NCBI RefSeq assembly: GCF_004564235.1
Contig: NZ_SOMN01000004.1
Coordinates: forward strand, 124,001 to 188,000
Source of the DNA: Cohnella luojiensis
Lineage (GTDB): Bacteria > Bacillota > Bacilli > Paenibacillales > Paenibacillaceae
Length of the DNA stretch: 64,000 bases
Direction: 5' to 3'
The position numbers and the translations under genes are program-made. Positions 54,884-63,748 of the stretch are shown in pieces. Position 1 is the stretch's first letter. Every line of letters begins with the position of its first letter. The notes under the pieces are model-generated. The model made no database searches, was not told the DNA's origin, and saw only the letters and a list, made by a program, of their open reading frames with translations.

Positions 54884-54923
54884 AAAAAGGTTGAGCAAGT
54901 GATTACACTTGCTCAACCTTTTT
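54884..54923. terminator. Bidirectional terminator between YcaC-like gene and GAPDH
   Basis: AAAAAGGTTGAGCAAGTG (54884-54901) and its perfect complement (54906-54923) with a four-base loop; T runs on both strands serve the two convergent genes. Confidence 0.92.
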
Positions 54924-54952
54924 CCTATTAAGCGGTTTTTTTATTAGCTTTT

Positions 54953-55951
54953 TCACTTATTTACTAGATATGCCGCTACTTCAGCTAATCGTGAAGCGTA
55001 ACCCCATTCGTTATCGTACCATGTTGCGATGGATAGGAGTTCTCCCTGTACTTGAGTCAACGGAAGGTCAATGATGGAGGAATGGGAATCGCCTACGATA
55101 CGAGAAGAGGCCCATTCACCTTCTAAAACATCCAAAACTCCCTTTAGCTGACCATCTGTGGCGGCACTGCGGAAAATATCGTTTACCTGTTGTACCGTAC
55201 ATGGTTTTTCCGTAACAAGGTTTAATTCGGCAATACTTCCGGTACGAGTTGGAATTCGGTAGGCCTTACCTGTAATCTGTAAATCTTCCCATATGAATTT
55301 CAGGGCTTTTGCAGCACCCGATGAAGAAGGAATGATATTTTCCGCAGCGGCCCATGAATCCCGACGATCCTTCATAGGCTGATCCGTCAGCGATTGCGTG
55401 TTCGTATAGGAATGTACGGTCGAGAATAGTCCATACTTGATCCCGAAGTTCTCTCTTACGATTTTGACAACAGGAGCCAAAGCATTGGTCGTACAGCTCG
55501 CCATACTGATGATCTTGTGCTTGTCCGGATCGAATTGATCCAGGTTAATCCCTTTAAGCAATACGGCGTCGCAATCCTCAAGGCTCTTGCTTGGTCCGCT
55601 TACAAGCACTCGATTTGCCCCGCGATCCAGATGGACTTGAGCAACGGCACGGGTAACGGCTCGGCCTGTACAGTCGATTACCAAATCCACTTCTAAGGCC
55701 TTCCAATCTGGAACTTCTTTAGACGAATTAATAAACTGAATTTCACGTCCGCCAATAACCATAAGGCCTTCTTGTCCCGAGACATCTTCTCGCCAGCGTT
55801 TATAGTTGGTGTCAACTTCAAAGAGTGCGGCAAGAGTCGCTTCATCTTTAATATCTGAAATTGAAACCGGAACGAAAAGTTGATCCTGTAAAGCGACTCT
55901 TAATAATTGCCTGCCAATACGTCCAAATCCGAATATTCCTATTTTACCCAT
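54953..55951 (-). CDS. gap: Glyceraldehyde-3-phosphate dehydrogenase
   Basis: A 332-residue enzyme that oxidises and phosphorylates glyceraldehyde 3-phosphate. NAD fold GKIGIFGFGRIGRQLLRVAL with Asp33 in SISDIKDEATL, catalytic Cys153 in SMASCTTNALAP and His180 in FSTVHSYTN, and the end ATWYDNEWGYASRLAEV. It stands alone rather than beside pgk/tpi, so it is likely a second, stress-related or alternative GAPDH. GGAGG precedes the ATG. Confidence 0.93.
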   Translation of the reverse strand: MGKIGIFGFGRIGRQLLRVALQDQLFVPVSISDIKDEATLAALFEVDTNYKRWREDVSGQEGLMVIGGREIQFINSSKEVPDWKALEVDLVIDCTGRAVTRAVAQVHLDRGANRVLVSGPSKSLEDCDAVLLKGINLDQFDPDKHKIISMASCTTNALAPVVKIVRENFGIKYGLFSTVHSYTNTQSLTDQPMKDRRDSWAAAENIIPSSSGAAKALKFIWEDLQITGKAYRIPTRTGSIAELNLVTEKPCTVQQVNDIFRSAATDGQLKGVLDVLEGEWASSRIVGDSHSSIIDLPLTQVQGELLSIATWYDNEWGYASRLAEVAAYLVNK

Positions 55952-56023
55952 AGTTAACCTCCATTGAATGATGAATCAGATTTTCACAAATATAATTTGG
56001 AAAATATTATAAAAACTAATCTC

Positions 56024-56299
56024 TTATTTTAATAATACGTCATCATAATCTTTATGTCGGTCAAATTGACTTTTGGTGAAAGGACATAACGGCATAATCT
56101 TTATACCTTCCTTCCTAGCAAATTCGACAATTCGCCTAACTAACGCTTGTCCTACTCCTTGACCTCGCATACTATCGGATACAAACGTGTGATCTACTAT
56201 TATTGTACTATTCCCAGATGGAACATAATGTATTTCTGCATCTCTTTTATCTTTTTCTCCTACATAAAAACTGTTCTTATCTTCATTAATTATAATCAT
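56024..56299 (-). CDS. yjdJ: GNAT-like N-acetyltransferase, YjdJ type
   Basis: A 91-residue short acetyltransferase of the YjdJ subfamily, with the acetyl-CoA loop VSDSMRGQGVGQALVRRIVEF and closing IMPLCPFTKSQFDRH. Substrate unknown. ATG 56299 has GGGGGAAC upstream and lies inside the preceding ferredoxin-like gene (14-base overlap). The same two genes are adjacent in other bacteria as yjdI-yjdJ. Confidence 0.87.
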   Translation of the reverse strand: MIIINEDKNSFYVGEKDKRDAEIHYVPSGNSTIIVDHTFVSDSMRGQGVGQALVRRIVEFARKEGIKIMPLCPFTKSQFDRHKDYDDVLLK

Positions 56300-56537
56300 T
56301 ATTGTTCCCCCGTTTAGTATTATCTTTTCTAATATATTGCAAAGCACCGCTTGGGCATTTATCAATAAGATCGGCAATTTTGTCAGCCGTTTCTTCATCT
56401 GCATTAATCCATGGTTTCTTTTTTACGTTGAATACTCCTGGTAACCCTCTCACACAATTTGCCGAATGAATGCATCTTCCAGAGTGAAAAAAAACATCAA
56501 TATCCTTCCCTTCGTATTTCTTGAATTCTTCATTCAT
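56286..56537 (-). CDS. yjdI: [4Fe-4S] mono-cluster protein, YjdI type
   Basis: An 83-residue protein with cysteines in SGRCIHSANCVRGLPGVF and DKCPSGALQYIRK, the pattern of a single-cluster ferredoxin-like protein. It likely serves in electron transfer or redox sensing. ATG 56537 follows AAGGAGTG by nine bases. Coupled to the acetyltransferase by overlap. Confidence 0.87.
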   Translation of the reverse strand: MNEEFKKYEGKDIDVFFHSGRCIHSANCVRGLPGVFNVKKKPWINADEETADKIADLIDKCPSGALQYIRKDNTKRGNNNDYN

Positions 56538-56682
56538 TTCTACAAACACTCCTTGTATGATCTGTTTAAGTCCTATTATATTGAAATTTTTATACACTAA
56601 CAATTCCGTTATTTCAATATCATGTATAGCCACTTACTATAGCTTCACTCATTTAAGCGGCTTCAATCAGATATAATCAATA

Positions 56683-56738
56683 ACTATACTATATATAGAC
56701 AGATTCATATTGATAGATGCTAATGACACTTATAAGAT
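56683..56738 (+). promoter_or_regulatory. LysR-type promoter 2 (MFS gene)
   Basis: ACTAT-N7-ATAGA (56683-56699), ten bases, TTGATA (56710-56715), 17 bases, TAAGAT (56733-56738). It lies between the MFS gene and the divergent yjdI gene. Confidence 0.75.
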
Positions 56739-56775
56739 GAGATTGAATAATGGAAAATAGCAAGGAGGGGTTATT

Positions 56776-57966
56776 TTGGTTAACGAACCGTTGTCCAAAT
56801 CGTCAAATTTATCAATCATGACCGCAATTCTTTTCTGGTGTTCATTAGTTGTAGTATCGTCTGTGTATTTAACGATTCCATTAGTTACGATATTTGCAGA
56901 CTCATTCAAGGTAACGCCTTCTCAAGCTGCTTGGGCCGGCAGTGCCTTTTCGTTTGCTTTTGCAGGTGGAGGTCTGTTCTTTGGAGTATTATCCGATCGT
57001 TATGGACGAAAAAAAATGATGTTGTTAGGGTTACTATTGCTCACTGTAATAACTCCGCTAATCGGGAGTGTCAGCAGCTTTTCTTGGCTTGTTGCCCTTC
57101 GAGCCTTACAAGGTTTAGCCGCGTCCATGTTCCCTCCGTCTGTCTTGGCCTACGCGATGGAGATGTTTCCGATTAAAAGAAGAGTAACCATTATCGGGTT
57201 CATTAGTACGGCGTTTTTAATGGCTAGTATCGTTGGGCAAATATATAGCAGCTTTATTGTTTTGAACTTTAGTTGGTCTTATGTTTTCTATATTCTTTTT
57301 GCGGTGTATTTAATATCCTCTATCTTGATTGCCTTTTTTATTCCAAACGGCAAAACACAGCAACCAGATGGCAGCTTCTTTTCTCCCTTTTTGCGAATAG
57401 GCGATATTTTCAAACGGAAGGGCTTGCCCCTTTGCTACATCATTTCTGCTACGCTCTTTATTTCCCTTGTCGGTTTCTTTACGACTCTTGGAAGCTATTT
57501 AAACAGTTCGCTCTTCGGATTAAGTCATCAAGATATTCTATGGGTCCGTGCGGTTGGTATCATCGGAATGTTAGTAGCACCGTTTGATGGAAGATTGGTT
57601 GCGAAATTTGGAGTCAAAAAAGTTTTATGCTGTGGATTGATTTTTGCTGGAATCGGTATGGGATTGTTAGGCTTGTGGCCTAACCTCATTTTTTTAGTAT
57701 CGATGAGCGTTGTGTTTACTACGGGAATTGCTCTGGCTCTTCCCGCATTGATCTCACTAATTGGTCGCATTGCGGGAGAGATCCGGGCAATCGCGGTTTC
57801 GTTCCACATGTTTATGGTATTCATAGGGGCATCACTTGGGCCGATCCTTTCGATTTACTTGATAAATCACGGAGGCTATTTATTCACTTTTGAAGTATTA
57901 GCTGGATTGTTGTGTTTAAGCTTGATTGTTCCCTTTTTTATTCGTTTAGAAGAACCTCGCAGCTAA
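56776..57966 (+). CDS. MFS transporter, drug or metabolite efflux type
   Basis: A 396-residue protein with about 12 helices. The first cytoplasmic loop carries GVLSDRYGRKKMMLLG (motif A), and the fifth helix region has LQGLAASMFPPSVLAYAMEM. The relation is to YnfM/AraJ-like exporters rather than sugar importers. Start TTG 56776 follows AAGGAGGGG. A decayed catalase follows 42 bases downstream, so exporter and catalase were probably one operon. Confidence 0.9.
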   Translation: MVNEPLSKSSNLSIMTAILFWCSLVVVSSVYLTIPLVTIFADSFKVTPSQAAWAGSAFSFAFAGGGLFFGVLSDRYGRKKMMLLGLLLLTVITPLIGSVSSFSWLVALRALQGLAASMFPPSVLAYAMEMFPIKRRVTIIGFISTAFLMASIVGQIYSSFIVLNFSWSYVFYILFAVYLISSILIAFFIPNGKTQQPDGSFFSPFLRIGDIFKRKGLPLCYIISATLFISLVGFFTTLGSYLNSSLFGLSHQDILWVRAVGIIGMLVAPFDGRLVAKFGVKKVLCCGLIFAGIGMGLLGLWPNLIFLVSMSVVFTTGIALALPALISLIGRIAGEIRAIAVSFHMFMVFIGASLGPILSIYLINHGGYLFTFEVLAGLLCLSLIVPFFIRLEEPRS

Positions 57967-58008
57967 CCGGCATCATCCCAAAACGAGATTACTTTGGAGG
58001 TTTTATAC

Positions 58009-58680
58009 ATGGAAACTAAAAATGGCCATTTAACTACAAGTTGGGGCGCTCCCGTTGGAGATAACCAGAACTCCATGACTGCCGGCTACCGCGGTCCAAC
58101 CCTCATTCAAGACGTCCACCTTCTGGAAAAGCTTGCCCATTTCAACCGGGAACGCGTCCCCGAACGTGTTGTTCATGCCAAAGGTGCCGGCGCACACGGA
58201 TATTTTGAAGTAACCTGCAAGGCCGTTTATTCGCCTATGCCGATGCTCATCGCTATCGGGTTGGGACCAACCATCATACACTGCCTATCAATAAACCTGT
58301 TGTCGAAGTAAATAACAACAAGCGCGATGGCCAAATGCGTTCCGATCGCAATGGGGGAAATTCGATATACTATGAACCAAACAGTTATGGCGAAGCTGCC
58401 GAATCGGCAGCGTACAAGACAGCCCCGTTTGAAGTAACCGGTTCAGCCGATAGCGTCCCGTATTACCATGATGATCATTACACTCAAGCCGGCGACCTGT
58501 ATCGATTGCTTAGTGTAGAAGAACGCGGGCGTTTAGTAAATAACATCGTGAATGCCATGAAGCCGGTAGAGAAGGATGAGATCAAACTCCGTCAAATCTC
58601 TCACTTCTATAAAGCAGATCCCGAATGGGGGCAAGCGATCGCCGAGGGGCTTGGTTTAAGAGTTCCACAGTTGGCTTAAT
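58009..58680 (+). pseudogene. katA: Catalase gene with large internal deletion
   Basis: The start is intact: GGAGG, ATG 58009 and a catalase N-terminus ending [14 protein letters not shown] with the catalytic histidine. Right after FEVT the sequence jumps, out of frame, to [20 protein letters not shown], which holds the heme-ligand tyrosine, and runs on in that frame through [13 protein letters not shown] to the normal C-terminal end at 58680. About 260 codons of the usual 480-odd, including the catalytic asparagine, are missing. In its own frame the N-terminal part stops at 58311. It cannot make active catalase. Confidence 0.9.
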
Positions 58681-58690
58681 ACAATCAGTC

Positions 58691-58741
58691 AAAAAGAGAG
58701 CAGTTCCTCACAGCAAACGATAGCTGAGAACTGCTCTTTTT
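58691..58741. terminator. Hairpin between catalase remnant and Dps
   Basis: AAAAAGAGAGCAGTTC and GAACTGCTCTTTTT form an imperfect stem with T runs on both strands, serving convergent units. Confidence 0.75.
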
Positions 58742-58771
58742 GTGCTTCGGTCAAGATTTACGATATTAAAA

Positions 58772-59209
58772 TTAACCTAAGTACGATTTCAACATCCAAA
58801 CATGCTTTTCCAGGGAGCTATGAATTTCCAAAAGCATATCCCCAGTTGTTTCATCACCTTCACGGTCTGCAATACTCATGCCCTCTTTCAGTTCACCCAC
58901 AATAATCCCAAAATCATCTACAAGCGTGCGAACCATCTCATTTGCATTCTCATTGCCTGCTGCATCTTTTACTGTAGCTTTTTCGATAATTTCATGAAGT
59001 GTCGCTACCGGACTAAAGCCTAATGCCAGCAGCCGCTCTGCAAGATTGTCCACATGAAGTGCAGTTTCCGTATAAAGCTCTTCGAATTTCAAATGCAAAG
59101 TGAAGAATTGTGGCCCTTTAACATACCAGTGATAGTTATGGAGTTTGGTGAACAACAGACTCCAGTTAGCAATCTGGGTATTAAGCACTTCCGCTAGTTT
59201 TTCTGACAT
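58772..59209 (-). CDS. dps: Dps-family ferritin-like DNA-protecting protein
   Basis: A 145-residue four-helix protein that assembles as dodecamers, oxidises Fe(II) with peroxide and stores iron. Inter-subunit ferroxidase ligands are present: His27 in LHNYHWYVKG, Asp54 and Glu58 in HVDNLAERLL. GFSPVATLHEI and a C-terminal SSLEKHVWMLKSYL agree with Bacillus Dps/MrgA. It lies 49 bases after the amidohydrolase stop, so it may be read from the same LysR-type promoter. Confidence 0.92.
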   Translation of the reverse strand: MSEKLAEVLNTQIANWSLLFTKLHNYHWYVKGPQFFTLHLKFEELYTETALHVDNLAERLLALGFSPVATLHEIIEKATVKDAAGNENANEMVRTLVDDFGIIVGELKEGMSIADREGDETTGDMLLEIHSSLEKHVWMLKSYLG

Positions 59210-59258
59210 GATAATCTCGCCCCTATTGGATTATTTTGGATAAAATGGTGAAACGCAC

Positions 59259-61091
59259 TTAGAAAACGAAGCAATCCAGGTCACAGAAGCCGTTGCCATG
59301 TTGATGATTGCATCCATGATGATGGTGTGCCTTTTGAGGTGCCGGAACTCCTGCCCCGCCGCCTCCGTAATTTGTTCCATTGTAGTAGCCTCCAAAGAAA
59401 TTATGTGGAGACCAGTCTGGACTTGCTTTGGGAGCTGGCGGCGACAAAGGTTGAAATTCGTTGGCACCGTAGACAATCTTGCCTCCTACTACAGTGAAGA
59501 CAGATTCTATTTTTTTAATAGCTTCTTCGGAGACACGAAAGAAGTTATCAGAAAGAATCGAAAAATCAGCATAGTGACCCGCTTTGATTTGCCCTTTCAC
59601 ATCTTCTTCTTTGGAAAACCATGCATTACCGGATGTATACATGCGAAGCGCTTCATGCCTCTCTACACGATTGGAAGCAGGGTATAAGCTTAGTCCGCCA
59701 AGTGTCTTGCCCGTCACTAACCAGTATAAGGCAACCCAAGGATTATAACTGGCTACTCTGGTTGCATCTGTCCCTACCCCAACACGCAATCCGGCTTTAA
59801 TCATCTTGCTGATCGGAGGAGCATTTTCCGCTGCTTCCGCCCCATATCTTTCGACGAAATATTCCCCTTGGAAGGCCATTCGGCTTTGAACGGCGATCGA
59901 ACCGCCTAATGCGACGACCCGCTCCAAATCCTTCTCCTGAATCGTTTCGGCATGGTCCAGAATCCAGCGCAAGTCTTTGAACGCAACCTCTTTATTCACG
60001 CGCTCAAATATATCGAGAAAACGCGATATGGATTCCCCATAAGTGGCATGAAGACGAAATGGCCAACGTTGCTGTACGAGATGCTGGGTAACTTCGAATA
60101 GTTCATCTTCCAGTACAGCGGGGAGTTCCGGGCGGGGTTCAACAAAATCTTCGAAGTCCGCTGCGCTATAAACAAGCATTTCACCGGCACCATTATGACG
60201 ATAGTAGGAACTGCCCGTGTACGGCCGCGTAGTAGCAGTCCATGCTTTAAAATCACTCAATTCATTTTTGGGATGCTGGGTGAATAAATTATACGCCGTG
60301 CGAACCGTAATCTCTCCGCGCCTATCAAGCTCATCAAAAACCTGATAATCATCGGGATAGTTCTGAAAGCCCCCGCCAGCGTCAATAACGCTTGTGACTC
60401 CGAATCGATTTAATTCCCTCATGAACAATCGGGTTGAATTGATTTGGTCCTCGTATGAAAGCTTCGGTCCTTTCGCTAAGGTCGCATACAAAATAGTAGC
60501 ATTAGGTCTAGCGATGAGCATTCCTGTTGGATTCCCTTGGCTATCCCTTTGGATTTCTCCACCTGGCGGATTCGGCGTATCTTTCGTATACCCGATAACT
60601 CGCAAGGCTGCTTTATTCAAAAAAGCCTGACGGTAAAGATTGAGGATAAATACCGGTGTTTCCGGAGCAATTCGATTGATTTCATCCAAAGTTGGCATTC
60701 TGCGTTCCACGAATTGGAATTCTGTCCAACCGCCAACAACACGGACCCAGTGAGGTGCTGGCGTACGATCCACCTGCTTTTTCAGCATACGCAAGGCATC
60801 CGCTACGGATGGCACGCCATCCCATCGAAGCTCGAGATTATAATTGAGACCGCCTCGAATGAGATGAATATGAGAATCGTTCAAGCCTGGAATTAACATT
60901 CGTTCGTTGGCATTTACAACTTGCGTGGAAGGCCCAACATATTTCATGATTTCAGCATCATCCCCCACCGCCAGGAAATGGTCGCCTTTAACTGCAACTG
61001 CTGTGGCTGCTGGATTAACATCGTCCATCGTCACGATATGGGCATTAAGAATGACCAGGCTTGCTTCAACAATCGTCGTTTTCTCAGACAT
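59259..61091 (-). CDS. Amidohydrolase, YtcJ-like, with His/Cys-rich tail
   Basis: A 610-residue metal-dependent hydrolase of the amidohydrolase-3 family. The HxH metal motif is His74/His76 in GLNDSHIHLIRGG; further metal and active-site histidines are in ILDHAETI and GVGTDATRV. YtcJ-like proteins hydrolyse amides or esters; substrate unknown. The last 22 residues are HHHHGCNHQHGNGFCDLDCF plus two, an unusual metal-binding tail absent from ordinary family members. AAAGGAG precedes the ATG. A truncated paralogue lies at 63320-63730. Confidence 0.9.
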   Translation of the reverse strand: MSEKTTIVEASLVILNAHIVTMDDVNPAATAVAVKGDHFLAVGDDAEIMKYVGPSTQVVNANERMLIPGLNDSHIHLIRGGLNYNLELRWDGVPSVADALRMLKKQVDRTPAPHWVRVVGGWTEFQFVERRMPTLDEINRIAPETPVFILNLYRQAFLNKAALRVIGYTKDTPNPPGGEIQRDSQGNPTGMLIARPNATILYATLAKGPKLSYEDQINSTRLFMRELNRFGVTSVIDAGGGFQNYPDDYQVFDELDRRGEITVRTAYNLFTQHPKNELSDFKAWTATTRPYTGSSYYRHNGAGEMLVYSAADFEDFVEPRPELPAVLEDELFEVTQHLVQQRWPFRLHATYGESISRFLDIFERVNKEVAFKDLRWILDHAETIQEKDLERVVALGGSIAVQSRMAFQGEYFVERYGAEAAENAPPISKMIKAGLRVGVGTDATRVASYNPWVALYWLVTGKTLGGLSLYPASNRVERHEALRMYTSGNAWFSKEEDVKGQIKAGHYADFSILSDNFFRVSEEAIKKIESVFTVVGGKIVYGANEFQPLSPPAPKASPDWSPHNFFGGYYNGTNYGGGGAGVPAPQKAHHHHGCNHQHGNGFCDLDCFVF

Positions 61092-61151
61092 GATTTTGTT
61101 CTCCTTTGAAATTTTTTACTCCTTCAATTCTGTTCATTCACCTTCTATATA

Positions 61152-61207
61152 AGTCTATAAGTCAGAACTCTTTCTATCAATAAGGCTTTCTCTATAACAG
61201 CCATAGA
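61152..61207 (-). promoter_or_regulatory. LysR-type promoter 3 (amidohydrolase)
   Basis: Minus strand: TCTAT-N7-ATAGA (61207-61191), ten bases, TTGATA (61180-61175), 17 bases, TAGACT (61157-61152). Same geometry as the other four. Confidence 0.75.
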
Positions 61208-61255
61208 AATCACTTATATATTATTTTAATAATATTTTATAGTATATAGTTTTTG

Positions 61256-61311
61256 TCTATGGGTATTATAGAAAAATGAAGATTGTTCGTCTGTTTGCAT
61301 TTCAATATACT
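61256..61311 (+). promoter_or_regulatory. LysR-type promoter 4 (alpha/beta hydrolase)
   Basis: TCTAT-N7-ATAGA (61256-61272), ten bases, TTGTTC (61283-61288), 17 bases, TATACT (61306-61311). Divergent from promoter 3, with its own dyad. Confidence 0.75.
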
Positions 61312-61383
61312 TATTACATGCAGCAGGTTTTCAAAGTCTTTGCTACAGACTAACCAAAACCAATTCGAAAGGAAGTATGAAAC

Positions 61384-62220
61384 ATGCCTAAATTAACAGT
61401 CGGAACAGAAAACGGGCAACCCATTGAATTATATTTTGAGGATCGTGGTGCAGGCAAACCTGTAGTTCTAATCCATGGCTGGCCGCTGAGCGGACGCTCG
61501 TGGGAGAGTCAAGTTCCAGCGCTCATCGATGCAGGTTACCGCGTAATTACATATGACCGCCGCGGATTCGGACAATCCTCCCAACCGTGGAACGGTTACG
61601 ACTATGATACGTTTGCGATGGATCTCAATAAGCTAATCGAACATCTGGACCTTAAGGACGTGACACTGGTCGGATTTTCGATGGGTGGCGGAGAGGTTGC
61701 CCGTTACGTTGGCACATACGGAACAAGCCGTGTCAAAAAAGCCGTATTGGCTGCTGCGGTTCCGCCGTTCTTCTACAAATCCGCTGAGCATCCGGAAGGC
61801 GGTCTGGATGAAGCCACCATTCAGGGCTTCCAAGATGGTTTGAAAAAAGACCGTGTCGCCTTCCTTGACGGCTTCACTCACAATTTCTTTAAAGCAGGGG
61901 ATAGAACCGACCTGGTCAGCGAGTCCTTCCGTGTTTACAACCTTGACATTGCTACTTACGCTTCGCCAAAGGGGACGCTGGATTGCACTGATGCCTTCGG
62001 CCGGACGGATTTCCGTGGCGATTTGGCGAAATTTGATATCCCATTGCTTGTTATCCATGGCGATTCCGATGCGATTGTGCCGCTTGAGGTAAGCGGTCAA
62101 CTTTCCCACGAAGCTGTAGCAGGCAGTCAACTCGTCGTAATTGAAGGCGGACCGCATGGTTTGAACGCGACTCACCCTGAACAATTCAATACCGCTTTGA
62201 TTAACTTCCTTAAAAACTAA
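61384..62220 (+). CDS. Alpha/beta hydrolase, non-heme chloroperoxidase type
   Basis: A 278-residue cofactor-free hydrolase or perhydrolase. The triad is Ser99 in VGFSMGGGE, Asp229 in HGDSDAIVP and His258 in GGPHGLN; the oxyanion region is VLIHGWPLSGRSW. Proteins of this group act as esterases and, with peroxide and an organic acid, as haloperoxidases. Its setting among catalase, Dps and YcaC-like genes agrees with peroxide or xenobiotic handling, which is inference. Confidence 0.92.
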   Translation: MPKLTVGTENGQPIELYFEDRGAGKPVVLIHGWPLSGRSWESQVPALIDAGYRVITYDRRGFGQSSQPWNGYDYDTFAMDLNKLIEHLDLKDVTLVGFSMGGGEVARYVGTYGTSRVKKAVLAAAVPPFFYKSAEHPEGGLDEATIQGFQDGLKKDRVAFLDGFTHNFFKAGDRTDLVSESFRVYNLDIATYASPKGTLDCTDAFGRTDFRGDLAKFDIPLLVIHGDSDAIVPLEVSGQLSHEAVAGSQLVVIEGGPHGLNATHPEQFNTALINFLKN

Positions 62221-62231
62221 ATTAATGAAAA

Positions 62232-62281
62232 GACAAAAAGACGACTCATTTCCATTTTTTGATGGGCGGAGCCGTCTTTTT
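62232..62281 (+). terminator. Terminator of the alpha/beta hydrolase gene
   Basis: AAAAAGACGACTC pairs with GAGCCGTCTTTTTT, one mismatch, ending in a T run about 60 bases after the stop. Confidence 0.8.
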
Positions 62282-62354
62282 TCTATTCTCACACACGTTT
62301 TTTGCTAGATTTCAATCATTGAGTTTCAATATTCGCTTCTGCAGGTTGCGCTCT

Positions 62355-63227
62355 TTATAAATCATTGGTGAATTCTGGAATATGATTAATAAAGGTTCGG
62401 ACTTTATGAAGCATCAATTTATTTTTACGTATGAAAAGCTTAATCTCACGTGTGGGTGTAGGATCAATTAATCGGATAATTTTTGTATATGGACAATTGT
62501 AGCTTTCAACAAGACGCAGGGAATCAATTGTTACCCCGACTCTAAAACGTACCATATTAAGCAGTGTTGATGTTGATGTTGTTTCTACATTTAAATATAG
62601 AGAAACACCTGTTTTATTTATATAAGCATCAAGTTGTTTCCGGAGTTTGGTATCTTTAACAAACAAAACAGTTTGTAACTTTTCAAGCTCTCGAAATGGA
62701 ATCACTAATTTTTCTGCCCAAGGATGGTCTTTAGAAACCACTAATGCTAGTTCTTCGTTGAATAAGTGTATGCTATCGATATGTTTGTTCGGTTCCAGAT
62801 CGGTAGATATTCCGATATCAATTGTATTTTGCAGTAACTGTCCCGGGATATCTTCCAAATCAACAAAATTTATTGAAATATCCAGGTGCTGTTCATGAAA
62901 TTGAGAAAACCTTGGCATTAAATAGATCAGATCAGAAGGTAAAATACCAATTATCATCTCATTATTCTGACTTAATTTAGATGTTTCTATTCGAGAATCT
63001 TCAATAAGCTTCATCACTGCAATTCCCTTTTCAAAAAGGATTTTTCCAGCCTCATTAATCTCTATTCCTCTTCCGACTCGATCAAATAAAGGAGTGCCAT
63101 ATTCTTGCTCCAACAATCGAATTTGTTGACTTAATGTAGGTTGAGAAACCATCAACACTTCAGCAGCTTTAGTAAAGCTTCCTGATTTGCAGATTTGAAT
63201 AAAATATTCTAGTTGTCGAAATTCCAC
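62355..63227 (-). CDS. LysR-family regulator
   Basis: A 290-residue regulator. The winged helix is EFRQLEYFIQICKSGSFTKA with recognition helix VSQPTLSQQIRLLEQEYG; the periplasmic-binding-like effector domain begins at about 90 (MIIGILPSDLIYLMPRFSQF). The type is close to CynR/CysL-like proteins, effector unknown. Start GTG 63227 after AGGGGTG. As the only LysR gene in the region, it is the best candidate to bind the five CTAT-N7-ATAG dyads. Confidence 0.92.
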   Translation of the reverse strand: MEFRQLEYFIQICKSGSFTKAAEVLMVSQPTLSQQIRLLEQEYGTPLFDRVGRGIEINEAGKILFEKGIAVMKLIEDSRIETSKLSQNNEMIIGILPSDLIYLMPRFSQFHEQHLDISINFVDLEDIPGQLLQNTIDIGISTDLEPNKHIDSIHLFNEELALVVSKDHPWAEKLVIPFRELEKLQTVLFVKDTKLRKQLDAYINKTGVSLYLNVETTSTSTLLNMVRFRVGVTIDSLRLVESYNCPYTKIIRLIDPTPTREIKLFIRKNKLMLHKVRTFINHIPEFTNDL

Positions 63228-63253
63228 TTATTCACCCCTATTTCCGGCATAAT

Positions 63254-63310
63254 AAAAAGGCTGTCCGTACGAGCAGAGCATACACTCTATCGTATCCGGG
63301 CAGCCTTTTC
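63254..63310 (-). terminator. Terminator between amidohydrolase remnant and LysR
   Basis: AAAAAGGCTG (63254-63263) pairs with CAGCCTTTT (63301-63309), with further pairing inside; T run on the minus strand. Confidence 0.75.
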
Positions 63311-63319
63311 CTTATACCT

Positions 63320-63730
63320 TAAGCTCCAAAAGTATGAAGTTTACGCGCATCAAAAGACGAAGTATACGCCGTGCGGACGGTAATCTCCCCACGTTTGTCC
63401 AGTTCCTCATAAACTTGATAATCTTATCCCGCTGAATTTCTCCACCTGGCGGATTCGGAGTATCCTTCGTACACCCGACCACACGTAAAGCTGCTTTGTT
63501 CAATAAAGCTTGGCGGTATAAATTAAGAATGAATACGGGAGTATCTGGGGCTATTCGATTAATTTCATCCAATGTTGGCATCCGGCGTTCCTTAAATTGA
63601 AACTCTGTCCATCCCCCTACAACCCGAACCCATTGTGGTGCAGGCGTACGGTCCACTAGGTTTTTTAACATACGCAAGGCGTCAACCACCGACGGCACTC
63701 CATCCCAACGAAGTTCCAAGTTGCAGACGA
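63320..63730 (-). pseudogene. Decayed paralogue of the YtcJ-like amidohydrolase
   Basis: The minus strand reads NLELRWDGVPSVVDALRML and on through NPPGGEIQRD, close to residues 86-182 of the intact protein at 59259. It then jumps, out of frame, to YQVYEELDKRGEITVRTAYT, equal to about residues 248-268, and stops soon after at FGA. The N-terminal metal-binding region, about 65 internal codons and the whole C-terminal half are missing. Confidence 0.88.
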
Positions 63731-63748
63731 TCGATTCTATAATTTCAA

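Noticed and set aside
54953-57966. GAPDH and MFS genes as an ArsJ-type organoarsenical pair
   Set aside because: They are separated by yjdI/yjdJ on the other strand, there is no ars gene nearby, and the transporter looks like a general efflux type rather than ArsJ.
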